From Desulfobacterales bacterium (lineage in GTDB: Bacteria; Desulfobacterota; Desulfobacteria; Desulfobacterales; Desulfosalsimonadaceae): a DNA stretch of 13,588 bases. The notes under the pieces were generated by a model, which was not told the origin of the DNA, searched no databases, and saw only the letters and a program-made list of their open reading frames with translations. The translations under genes and the position numbers were made by a program. Of this stretch, positions 7,279 through 13,588 are shown one piece after another. Where the stretch lies: assembly GCA_007127175.1 (NCBI GenBank), contig SKZX01000246.1, forward strand, positions 1-13,588, in the 5' to 3' direction. Every line of letters starts with the position of its first letter. Positions within the stretch are counted from its first letter, which is position 1.

Positions 7279-8082
7279 ATGCCTGCGAAAAAAACGAGGC
7301 TTTTGGCGGTGGCCAATGAAAAAGGCGGTGTGGGAAAGACCGCCATGGTCGTCAATCTTGGGGCGGCCATGTCCGCCATGGGCAAAAAAGTGCTCGTCGT
7401 GGATATGGACCCCCAGCACAATGCGACCGCTGGCCTGGGCGTCCAGATCCGGGAGGGGATGACCAATGTCTATGACCTGATCAGCGAACCGGGAATCCAT
7501 GACCCGGCGGCGGCCATCATTCAGACCCCCTGGGAAAATCTGCACCTGCTGCCGTCCCATCCCGATCTTTCCGGCGCGGAAATCGAACTCGTGGACGAGG
7601 AGGGGCGTGAAAACCGGTTAAAAGAATCGGTTGCAGGGGTTGTCGGCAATTACGATTTCGTATTTATTGACACGCCTCCCAGCCTCTCGCTGCTGACCAT
7701 AAATGTGTTTGCCATGGCAGAAGAAGTCCTGGTGCCGTGCCAGACGCACCCCTATGCATACAGGGCCCTGGAAGCGCTTTTTGACACGATCGAAGCGGTC
7801 AAAGAGGACATAAACCCCGGTTTGAAGGTTGCGGGCATCGTGCCGACCTTTTTCGAGCGCCGGACCCGCGTGGGGCGGGATATCCTGGAACGGCTTCACT
7901 CGGATGAGCGCTACAGCCGGTATGTTTTTGAAACCCCCATCCGGGTAAACACGGCCATTGCGGCCAGTTCCGATGCAGGAAAGCCCGTGGTGTTTTTCAG
8001 GAGAAGCTGCAACGGCAGCCGTGACTATATGGCTGTTGCAGAGGTGCTCGCAAAAGGAAACAGCGGAAAAAGGAAGAAGTAG
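7279..8082 (+). CDS. ParA/Soj-family ATPase
   Basis: A 267-residue deviant-Walker ATPase of the ParA/MinD superfamily, the group that positions plasmids, chromosomes or protein complexes by ATP-dependent dimer cycling. It shows KGGVGKT (15-21) with the signature lysine K15, VDMDPQ (41-46) and FIDTPPS (129-135). The C-terminal pattern, FFERRTRVGRDILERL (191-206) and GKPVVFF (234-240), is that of chromosomal Soj-like proteins. There is no N-terminal helix-turn-helix and no amphipathic C-terminal MinD-type helix; the tail is basic (GKRKK). A strong AAGGAGG about 7 bp before the ATG fixes the start. No parB or parS-like site is visible, so its cargo is not shown; the upstream dynamin-like GTPase is the only candidate partner in the operon. 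The stop lies 11 bp from the recX stop on the other strand. Confidence 0.93.
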   Translation: MPAKKTRLLAVANEKGGVGKTAMVVNLGAAMSAMGKKVLVVDMDPQHNATAGLGVQIREGMTNVYDLISEPGIHDPAAAIIQTPWENLHLLPSHPDLSGAEIELVDEEGRENRLKESVAGVVGNYDFVFIDTPPSLSLLTINVFAMAEEVLVPCQTHPYAYRALEALFDTIEAVKEDINPGLKVAGIVPTFFERRTRVGRDILERLHSDERYSRYVFETPIRVNTAIAASSDAGKPVVFFRRSCNGSRDYMAVAEVLAKGNSGKRKK

Positions 8083-8093
8083 GGAAAAGCCGT

Positions 8094-8729
8094 TTACCGG
8101 AGTATTTCATCTTTTATTTTTTCCCGGGCCCGGTTCCATATGTCTTCGCAGGTCTCAAAGGCAAAGCCCCGCTGTTTGAGGAAGCTGTATATTTTACCCT
8201 TCAGTTCGTGATCCGGAAGCGTCGACCAGCCGGAAAGCTTTTTTGCCACGGCCTGCCATGCAGGCGCGTGTTCATCGAAGCCGGCAAGGGTTTTTTCGAT
8301 CACATGCTTTTCTATACCTTTTTCCCTGAGTTCGTATTTCAGGGCGAAAAGGCCGCGCGGCCGGTTCCTTGTCCGGCTTTCCACCCAGAACCGCGCAAAT
8401 TCAAAGTCGTCAATATAGGCATAGTGCTCAAGGCGCTTCAAGGCGGTTTCGATGGCCGCCTTTTCAAAACCTTTTCCCTCGAGGTGCCGGGACGTTTCAA
8501 CCCTGCTTCTGGGCCTGTATTTCAAATAGTTCAGGGATGCATCAAATGCGCGTTCAATTTCATCTTCGCGTTTAAGCGCGCCTTCCTGCTGTTCGCTCAA
8601 GGTGCCGCCCGCCTGAATGGCGGCCGCCAGCCGGGAAGACAGTGAAAAGGCATATTCACCGTCTATAAAAACATTGAAGCGTCTGCTTTTTTTCTTCTGC
8701 GGCAAGACTTCGGTGATGCGGCGTGGCAT
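8094..8729 (-). CDS. recX: RecX regulatory protein
   Basis: RecX binds RecA filaments and RecA itself, limiting strand exchange and the SOS response. The 211 residues carry the family's three-helix repeats: SLNYLKYRPRSRVETSRHLE (65-84), KGFEKAAIETALKRLEHYAY (86-105), IDDFEFARFWVESR (106-119), PRGLFALKYELREKGI (124-139) and the C-terminal KGKIYSFLKQRGFAFETC (177-194). The basic N-terminal extension (10-20) precedes FIDGEYAFSL. The ATG overlaps the stop codon of the upstream EHD-like GTPase gene in a TAATG junction, so translation is probably coupled. That neighbour is unusual: recX normally follows recA or stands alone. No LexA box was recognised near the predicted promoter of the pair. Confidence 0.93.
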   Translation of the reverse strand: MPRRITEVLPQKKKSRRFNVFIDGEYAFSLSSRLAAAIQAGGTLSEQQEGALKREDEIERAFDASLNYLKYRPRSRVETSRHLEGKGFEKAAIETALKRLEHYAYIDDFEFARFWVESRTRNRPRGLFALKYELREKGIEKHVIEKTLAGFDEHAPAWQAVAKKLSGWSTLPDHELKGKIYSFLKQRGFAFETCEDIWNRAREKIKDEILR

Positions 8730-10162
8730 TATTCGTCTTCAGCGTCGGGGATTTCTTTTTCGTATTGACCGTCTTTCAGGATGTCGGACACCTCGTTCAG
8801 GGCGACACGGACTTCCCGGGTGCCTTCGATACACACTTTATGGATGGATTTGTATTCGCTTTTGACCTCGGCCAGGGAAAAAGCACCCTTGGTCCGGGCC
8901 AGGTAGTCCGCAACCAGTCCGCGCACCGCCTGCCAACTGTCCTTTCGGGTCTGGTTGCCAAGGGGGATCAACTGGTCGATGTGGCGCATCTGCTTTCTGT
9001 GGTACAGCCGTGCCATGATTCGTATGGGCAGAATCTTCCATATGGCCATGGAAAGCAGGAAAGCTGTTAAACCAATGCCCAATACCGGCAGGTCCAGGAG
9101 GTTTCCGAACCCGCCCCACTGACTGGCCCATACCGCGGCAAGGCCGCCCAGAAGAAGGCCCGCCACCGTACCGGCGGCCCATAGCCTGAATCGCCGCTTG
9201 CGAAGCCGCATCCGGTAGTTGATCATCGCCTCAAGGAAATGGTCGAGCCTCTCAGAGTGGGTTTCAATGAAGGTGGCAAGGTTGTCCAGGCGCCGCTGGG
9301 GCGCTTCCAGGACGGATCTTTTGAGCATTTTGCGCTGGTTCTGGAGATGGTAAAGGAAGCTGGAGGCTTCAGGGTCCCGGGCCTGGGCAACCGTTGCCGC
9401 CCGGAGCGAATAGGTCAGGTTGATCGTGGGGATGTCTTTTCTGCCGGTGATCTGCGAAAGATTCCAGCACAAGGTCCCGTAAACCTGCAGGAGATCGGCA
9501 AGGGATGTGCATTCGTCAATGCGGTTCAACACGAAAAGCACTCTGTCCTCAAAGGTGCGGGCGGAAATGGTTTCTCTTAAACTGGTGTGGGATTCCCGAA
9601 CGGTCCCGGCCTTGTGCGGGTCAAAAAGGACCAGCACCAGGTCGGCCAACTGGGCCAGGTCGCCGATAACATCCTGATAGTTGTACCCCCGATCCCTTTC
9701 GGTGATGCTGTCCAGCATTCCCGGGGTATCGATGAGTGCCAGGTTGCGGAGAAACGGGGAGTTGACCTTTTTCAGCCGAAAGTGGGAGGCAAAGCGCTGG
9801 CCGTGTTTTTTGAGGATTTCAAAGGGGTACTCGGGATCATTGAGCAGGAATTTGCCGTCTCGAACTTCTGTGGTCTCAATAGGCCTGTCCGGGGGCGCGG
9901 ATTCGTCCCAGGTGATGATTGTAAAGGAATCATCTGTGGGGGCTTGGCCGACCGCCTGAATGTCCGCCCCCAGGAATTCGTTGATCAGGGTTGATTTGCC
10001 GGAGGAGTAGTTTCCGAGAATGAGAACCATGGGGCGCCACTTGATGGTGGTTTCAAGGGGGACATCACTGTAGCCGTATTTCAGGGCGACAGGGGAGAGG
10101 TAAACCCTCACCATGTCCACCATCTCGGTGCGCAGTGAGTTGATGTAGTTTTCCCGGTACAT
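8729..10162 (-). CDS. EHD-like dynamin-superfamily NTPase with membrane hairpin
   Basis: A 477-residue membrane-anchored NTPase. G1 is GNYSSGKST (50-58), G2 PTDDSF (75-80), G3 IDTPG (144-148) and G4 VLNRID (211-216). Between and after them are stretches matching my memory of vertebrate EHD proteins: RPMVLILGNYSSGK against KPMILLVGQYSTGK, RGYNY (158-162) against RGYDF, LFDPHKAG (179-186) against LFDAHKL, and LLQVYGTLCWNLSQI (224-238) against LMRVYGALMWSLGKI. A helical segment follows (265-322), then two membrane segments (about 325-347 and 358-380) and a charged C-terminal tail (381-477). No EH domain is present. Eukaryotic EHDs are membrane-tubulating ATPases, so ATP rather than GTP may be the substrate here. 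I chose the ATG at 10162 because GGAGG lies 3 bp upstream. In-frame ATG 10249 and TTG 10291 are alternatives; the TTG lies upstream of the predicted transcription start. Confidence 0.87.
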   Translation of the reverse strand: MYRENYINSLRTEMVDMVRVYLSPVALKYGYSDVPLETTIKWRPMVLILGNYSSGKSTLINEFLGADIQAVGQAPTDDSFTIITWDESAPPDRPIETTEVRDGKFLLNDPEYPFEILKKHGQRFASHFRLKKVNSPFLRNLALIDTPGMLDSITERDRGYNYQDVIGDLAQLADLVLVLFDPHKAGTVRESHTSLRETISARTFEDRVLFVLNRIDECTSLADLLQVYGTLCWNLSQITGRKDIPTINLTYSLRAATVAQARDPEASSFLYHLQNQRKMLKRSVLEAPQRRLDNLATFIETHSERLDHFLEAMINYRMRLRKRRFRLWAAGTVAGLLLGGLAAVWASQWGGFGNLLDLPVLGIGLTAFLLSMAIWKILPIRIMARLYHRKQMRHIDQLIPLGNQTRKDSWQAVRGLVADYLARTKGAFSLAEVKSEYKSIHKVCIEGTREVRVALNEVSDILKDGQYEKEIPDAEDE

Positions 10163-10490
10163 TTTCCTCCAATCTGACTGATGGATGCGTTGCAAAGCCG
10201 ATTCCCCGGATGTGTGCGGCTTCCGGTCAACAATTGAATTGGAAGGCATCGAAAACGGGCTTTTCCGAGTGCGCCAATAGATTACTATCAATAAAATGAT
10301 AAAGGGTCAAGATGTTGTACCGGGCATTGGCAAATATCCCCTTTTGCGCCGTCAATATAAACGGGTGCGTCCTGAAACGCGGTCGGCCATCCGAAAAAAG
10401 GGGTGGAACTTCGCCGGGGCTGTGATATTGTTACCGGAATTCTGAAAAAATACTTCAAGAACGGAAACAGCCGAAGGATTTGAATCTGAG
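10163..10490. other. intergenic region between divergent EHD-like gene and ABC importer operon
   Basis: This 328-bp stretch must hold the promoters of both divergent units. A good minus-strand promoter is annotated separately. On the plus strand the best pair I see is TTGTTA (10428-10433) and TACTTC (10451-10456), 17 bp apart, which is weak. I do not see the conserved B12-box pattern of a cobalamin riboswitch, nor a convincing Fur or LexA box. No coding sequence is supported. Confidence 0.5.
10282..10310 (-). promoter_or_regulatory. candidate promoter of the EHD-like gene/recX operon
   Basis: On the minus strand TTGACC (+ strand 10305-10310) is followed after exactly 17 bp by TAGTAA (10282-10287). 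The predicted start near 10275 leaves a leader of about 110 bases to the ATG at 10162. If real, it rules out the TTG at 10291 as the start codon. Confidence 0.45.
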
Positions 10491-11426
10491 ATGTATTGCC
10501 GGAAAACAGGTAGAAAATATATTTCAAGGTGTTTTTTCGCCCTTTTGTGCGTGCCGGTGGTCCTGCTGCTTTTTACCGCCGCAATAGCGGTTGAAACAAG
10601 GGTGGTGACCGATCATGATGGCAAGACCGTCCAGGTGCCGGCATCGCCCCAACGGGTGGTTGCCCTTGCGCCATCCATCACGGAAATCGTATTTGCGTTA
10701 AACCGCCATGACCGCCTGGTGGGCGTCACCCGGTTCAGCAATTACCCGGAGGCGGCTGACCGCCTTCCCCGGGTGGGGTCCTACGTCCACCTGGATATCG
10801 AAAAAATCGTTTCCCTGGCCCCGGACCTGTGCATCGCCATCAAGGACGGCAACCCCATCCAGGTGGTTCGCCGTATTGAAGCCATGGGTATACCCGTGTT
10901 TGCAATACACCCCATGGAAATCGATGCCGTGATCCGCTCCATCCATGACATCGGGGGCCTGCTGGAGGCCGAAGATGCCGCAGCCCGTGTGATTGCGGAT
11001 ATGAATGAGCGTCTGGAAAGGGTGGAAAAGATCGTGGCCGGGGTGCATGAAAAACCCACGGTTTTTTTTCAGATCGGTGTTGCGCCCATTGTTTCCGCCG
11101 GTTCAGGCACCTTTATCCATGAGCTCATCGAGCGGGCCGGGGGGGTCAATGCGGCCGGCCACCTGTCGGGGTACCCGGCGTTTTCCAGGGAGGAGGTCAT
11201 TACCCTGGCGCCGGACGTCATGGTCCTGACGTCCATGGAGCGGTACAAGGTTTTTGATGAAGTCCTGCGGGAGTGGCGCCGGTGGGAGAATATTCCCGCC
11301 GTACGAAATAACCGCATCCACATGGTGGACTCCGACCTGTATGACCGTCCGTCCCCACGGCTTGTCCATGGGCTCGAGGAGCTGGCAGCGCTGCTCCATC
11401 CGCGGCGCTTTGAACAAGATGATTAA
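10491..11426 (+). CDS. BtuF-like periplasmic binding protein of an ABC importer
   Basis: Substrate-binding protein that captures its ligand in the periplasm and delivers it to the adjacent permease. The 311 residues begin with a basic N-terminus and a hydrophobic segment (about 13-33), consistent with an export signal; no clear lipobox is seen. The fold is the class III type of vitamin B12 and siderophore binders. Similarity to E. coli BtuF is visible along the chain: RVVALAPSITEIVFALN (55-71), RFSNYP (81-86), DIEKIVSLAPDLCIA (102-116), VFFQIGVAPIVSAGSG (191-206), REEVITLAPDVMVLT (233-247) and VDSDLYDRPSPRLVHGLEEL (279-298). Corrinoid uptake is therefore the first guess and iron-siderophore uptake the alternative. 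The ribosome site is weak (GAAGGA about 12 bp upstream). It is the first gene of a three-gene operon, with 21 bp to the permease. Confidence 0.88.
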   Translation: MYCRKTGRKYISRCFFALLCVPVVLLLFTAAIAVETRVVTDHDGKTVQVPASPQRVVALAPSITEIVFALNRHDRLVGVTRFSNYPEAADRLPRVGSYVHLDIEKIVSLAPDLCIAIKDGNPIQVVRRIEAMGIPVFAIHPMEIDAVIRSIHDIGGLLEAEDAAARVIADMNERLERVEKIVAGVHEKPTVFFQIGVAPIVSAGSGTFIHELIERAGGVNAAGHLSGYPAFSREEVITLAPDVMVLTSMERYKVFDEVLREWRRWENIPAVRNNRIHMVDSDLYDRPSPRLVHGLEELAALLHPRRFEQDD

Positions 11427-11447
11427 TTTTTCAGGGCACGAAGCGAT

Positions 11448-12452
11448 ATGATGCTGCCTGCAGTCGTCAAACGCATTTTTCTGGTCACCGGTATAATGCT
11501 TGTTTTCCTGGGGGGAGCGATGCTCCTGGGGGTTTCCATGGGGTCCTCCGGGGCCGGGTGGGTCGCAATAAAGGAAAGCGTCAGCGCCTTGAACGATCCC
11601 GGCAGCCCTCTCCATTCCATTATATGGAAGATCCGGCTCCCCCGGGTGCTCCTGGCGGCGTTGGTGGGCGCTGTGCTCTCGCTGGGTGGGCTGGTTTTCC
11701 AGGCGCTGCTTCGAAACCCCCTGGCGGAACCATACATCCTGGGCATATCCGGCGGTGCGGCCATCGGCGCCATCATCGGCATCATGATCGGCCTGACCGG
11801 CCTGGCCGGGTCCTGGATCCTGGCGTTTGCCGGCGGCATGACCACCCTTTTTATTGTCCTGGGGATCGTTTCCGGGGCAACGATGATGAAAAAGGAGTCC
11901 CTGCTCCTGTCCGGGGTCATGGTCAACGCATTCTGCAGCGCGGTCATCATGTTTCTGATTTCCCTGACCATGGATGCCCGGCTGCATAATATCATGTTCT
12001 GGCTCATGGGGGACCTGTCGTCGGCAGGTCCCAGGGAGATCACCTGGCTCGCCATCGCCGTGCTGCCTTGCTTTTTAATCGTTTTCAGGGTCTCCCATGC
12101 CATGAACCTGCTGCTCATGGGGCGGGACATGGCCCATTCCATGGGGGTCAACGTGCGCCTGACGACCGTCGGCCTGCTGATATTGACGTCTTTCATGGTA
12201 TCCACGACGGTCGCCCAGGTGGGCCTGATCGCCTTTGTCGGGCTGGTTGTGCCGCACCTGCTGCGCCTGCTGCTGGGCCCGGACCACCGGGAACTTGTAC
12301 CCGCTTGTATTTTCGGCGGCGCCGGCTACATGGTGCTGTGCGACCTTCTGGCCAGAATCCTGCCCCGCCACGGTGAAATGCCGGTGGGCGTCATCACCGC
12401 CATGGTGGGCGCACCGTTGTTTATTTACCTGCTGAGGCGCTCCAGCTCATGA
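11448..12452 (+). CDS. BtuC/FecCD-family ABC permease
   Basis: Inner-membrane subunit that as a dimer forms the translocation path of the importer. The 334 residues are almost entirely hydrophobic helices, as expected for the ten-helix FecCD fold. Family motifs are IRLPRVLLAALVGAVLS (62-78), LRNPLAEPYILGISGGAAIG (88-107) and, near the C-terminus, VGLIAFVGLVVPHLLRLLLG followed by PDHRE, the region that contacts the ATPase. The first of two consecutive ATG codons (11448 and 11451) was used; no strong ribosome site separates them. Its last four bases overlap the start of the ATPase gene (ATGA), which implies translational coupling and a fixed subunit ratio. Confidence 0.93.
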   Translation: MMLPAVVKRIFLVTGIMLVFLGGAMLLGVSMGSSGAGWVAIKESVSALNDPGSPLHSIIWKIRLPRVLLAALVGAVLSLGGLVFQALLRNPLAEPYILGISGGAAIGAIIGIMIGLTGLAGSWILAFAGGMTTLFIVLGIVSGATMMKKESLLLSGVMVNAFCSAVIMFLISLTMDARLHNIMFWLMGDLSSAGPREITWLAIAVLPCFLIVFRVSHAMNLLLMGRDMAHSMGVNVRLTTVGLLILTSFMVSTTVAQVGLIAFVGLVVPHLLRLLLGPDHRELVPACIFGGAGYMVLCDLLARILPRHGEMPVGVITAMVGAPLFIYLLRRSSS

Positions 12453-13246
12453 AACCTGCGATTTCCGTGGAAAACCTGGCCTATGCCTATCCCGACGGCA
12501 CCCACGTGCTCAGGGGGCTCGATTTTAACATTGCCGGGGGATCTTTTTTCATCATCATCGGGCCGAACGGTTCGGGAAAGACCACGCTTGTTAAAATCAT
12601 TGCAGGCTTGATCCGCCCCGGCCAGGGCCGTGTGGATATCATGGGGGAGCCGCTTCGGGCATATTCCCGCAGGGCCATCGCCCGGCGCATTGCCTACGTA
12701 CCCCAGCAGACGGCCATGGATTTCCCTTTTTTCGTATCCGATGCGGTGCTCTTCGGCAGGGCGCCCCACCTGGGCGCCTTTGGGATTGAGTCCGGAGAGG
12801 ACCGGGAGCTTGCACGGCAGGCCATGGCGTTCACCGAGGTCGATCACCTGGCGGGCCGCCGCATTGATCAGCTGAGCGGCGGGGAGCGCCAGCGGGTGTT
12901 CATTGCCCGGGCCATTTGTCAGGCGCCGGAAATCATCCTTCTGGACGAACCCACGGCATCGCTGGATATTGCCCACCAGTTACGGGTGATGGACCTGATG
13001 GAAAAAATGAAGGCGGAAAAAGGCATCACCGTGGTGATGGTGTCCCACGATATCAACCTCGCTGCCTTGTATGCGGACGCCCTCATGCTGCTGCAGAGGG
13101 GAAAGCTGGTGGCTTATGGTGAGCCGGGTGATGTCCTGACCTACCAGACCCTGGAGGACACTTACGGCTGCCGCCTCCTGGTGGATGAGAGCCCGCTGGG
13201 CCCCATGCCCAGGGTAACGCCGGTGCCGGGAAGGTATATTCTTTGA
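12449..13246 (+). CDS. BtuD/FecE-like ABC transporter ATPase
   Basis: Cytoplasmic nucleotide-binding subunit that powers the importer. The 265 residues contain all elements of an active ABC ATPase: Walker A GPNGSGKTT (38-46), Q-loop YVPQQ (83-87), signature LSGGERQRV (142-150), Walker B IILLDEPTASLD (162-173) and the switch histidine in VSHD (198-201). The 5' end overlaps the permease gene by four bases. The C-terminal ~45 residues (GEPGDVLTYQTLEDTYG onward) follow the pattern of the siderophore/B12 subfamily. The stop codon is followed within 20 bp by a G-rich stretch and then tandem repeats, so the operon ends here. Confidence 0.95.
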   Translation: MKPAISVENLAYAYPDGTHVLRGLDFNIAGGSFFIIIGPNGSGKTTLVKIIAGLIRPGQGRVDIMGEPLRAYSRRAIARRIAYVPQQTAMDFPFFVSDAVLFGRAPHLGAFGIESGEDRELARQAMAFTEVDHLAGRRIDQLSGGERQRVFIARAICQAPEIILLDEPTASLDIAHQLRVMDLMEKMKAEKGITVVMVSHDINLAALYADALMLLQRGKLVAYGEPGDVLTYQTLEDTYGCRLLVDESPLGPMPRVTPVPGRYIL

Positions 13247-13261
13247 TGGGAAGGTTCTGGT

Positions 13262-13285
13262 GGGGTGGGCGGTGGGCTTGGGGGG
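13262..13285 (+). other. G-quadruplex motif downstream of the importer operon
   Basis: Four runs of at least three G (13262-13265, 13267-13269, 13274-13276, 13280-13285) are separated by loops of 1, 4 and 3 bases, which meets the standard G3+N1-7 definition. It lies on the sense strand 16 bp after the stop codon, so it could fold in the 3' end of the mRNA as well as in DNA. No intrinsic terminator hairpin with a T-run is visible nearby. Confidence 0.6.
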
Positions 13286-13296
13286 CGGTGGAATTA

Positions 13297-13395
13297 TGGA
13301 CTCAGTGGGCTTAATGGACTTGATGGACTTAATGGACAGTGGACTTGGTGGACAGTGGACAGTGGACTTAATGGACTTGGTGGACTTGATGGACC
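13297..13395 (+). repeat. imperfect TGGACT tandem array, left
   Basis: About thirteen adjacent units, each starting TGGAC (one TGGGC). Most are 9 bp (TGGACTTAA, TGGACTTGA, TGGACTTGG) and three are 7 bp (TGGACAG). The array ends with TGGACC. The mixture of 9- and 7-bp units breaks any reading frame and argues against coding. Confidence 0.9.
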
Positions 13396-13517
13396 GAAGC
13401 CCCCAGTGATTGGTTTTTACTGCCTTGCAGAGGTGTATTGCTGCCAGGAATTACTACGGTACAATTCAAGGTTGTCCATTCAGCCCGCGCCGTCCACGAT
13501 ACCCTCTTGGTTTAGTA
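13396..13517. other. spacer between two inverted tandem arrays
   Basis: This stretch shows no coding potential, tRNA-like fold or obvious promoter. Its right half contains two degenerate GTCCA-type units (about 13473-13496), suggesting that the right-hand array once extended further left. Confidence 0.4.
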
Positions 13518-13588
13518 GGTCCACCCAGTCCATTCTGTCCATCCAGTCCATCCAGTCCACCCAGTCCATCCAGTCCACCCAGTCCACC
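13518..13588 (-). repeat. TGGACT tandem array in opposite orientation, right (cut by window end)
   Basis: Read on the minus strand it consists of 9-bp units TGGACTGGG and TGGACTGGA, one TGGACAGAA, and a last unit TGGACC. It is the same motif family as the left array, inverted, with both arrays ending in TGGACC towards the spacer. The array continues to the window edge, so its full length is unknown. Confidence 0.9.

Noticed and set aside
8208..8645. 145-aa plus-strand open frame inside recX, and similar frames at 9239-9580 and 9587-9994
   Set aside because: They are shadows opposite strongly supported RecX and EHD-like genes, with no ribosome site or domain.
10281..10310. Fur box upstream of the importer operon (AT-rich, ATGATA-like words)
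   Set aside because: The words do not line up as the inverted hexamer pattern of a Fur site; the AT-richness is better explained by the promoter of the opposite gene.
10288..10527. Minus-strand 79-aa frame in the intergenic region
   Set aside because: It overlaps the start of the binding-protein gene and a predicted promoter, and has no ribosome site or known motif.
11103..12205. Long minus-strand open frames (294 and 260 aa) opposite the binding-protein and permease genes
   Set aside because: They are antisense to two clearly conserved genes, show no recognisable domain, and long antisense frames are common in GC-rich coding DNA.
13297..13588. CRISPR array
   Set aside because: Units are 7-9 bp and directly abutting, with no unique spacers and no cas genes.

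Overview
The window is a GC-rich bacterial chromosomal segment with short gene gaps and many translationally coupled or nearly abutting genes. Gene content (YbiO-type MscS channel, MOFRL-type glycerate kinase, Soj-like ATPase, RecX, a BtuFCD-like importer), GGAGG-type ribosome sites and the TGGACT-type intergenic tandem arrays suggest a Gram-negative of the Desulfobacterota (former Deltaproteobacteria) type. That placement is an inference; no rRNA or tRNA is present to anchor it.

Layout. (1) 1-2189 (+): a large multi-pass MscS-family channel whose 5' end lies outside the window. (2) 2228-3097 (+): a good sigma70-like promoter with a perfect 16-bp palindrome at the predicted transcription start, then a secreted TPR-like protein. 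(3) 3104-4465 (-): a glycerate 2-kinase, convergent with the TPR gene. (4) 4466-5000: a repeat-rich intergenic region between divergent genes. It holds a 145-bp hairpin element with co-varying terminal stems and a long central stem, plus smaller hairpin repeats and a candidate promoter on each side. (5) 5001-8082 (+): a large soluble dynamin-like GTPase followed by a ParA/Soj-like ATPase, probably one operon. (6) 10162-8094 (-): a second dynamin-superfamily GTPase with striking similarity to the eukaryotic EHD family but carrying a membrane hairpin, translationally coupled to recX by a TAATG junction. (7) 10491-13246 (+): a three-gene BtuF/BtuC/BtuD-like ABC importer operon. (8) 13247-13588: non-coding DNA with a G-quadruplex motif and two TGGACT arrays facing each other in opposite orientation.

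How the genes may work together. The most notable part is 5001-10162: two different dynamin-superfamily GTPases, one soluble and one membrane-anchored, in convergent operons around a ParA-like ATPase and RecX. Paired bacterial dynamins are known to work as hetero-oligomers on membranes, so a membrane-remodelling module with a ParA-type positioning ATPase is a reasonable hypothesis, but nothing in the sequence proves that the four genes act together. The importer operon is a self-contained uptake system; its substrate (corrinoid or iron chelate) is not settled because no cobalamin riboswitch is visible upstream and no TonB receptor is in the window.
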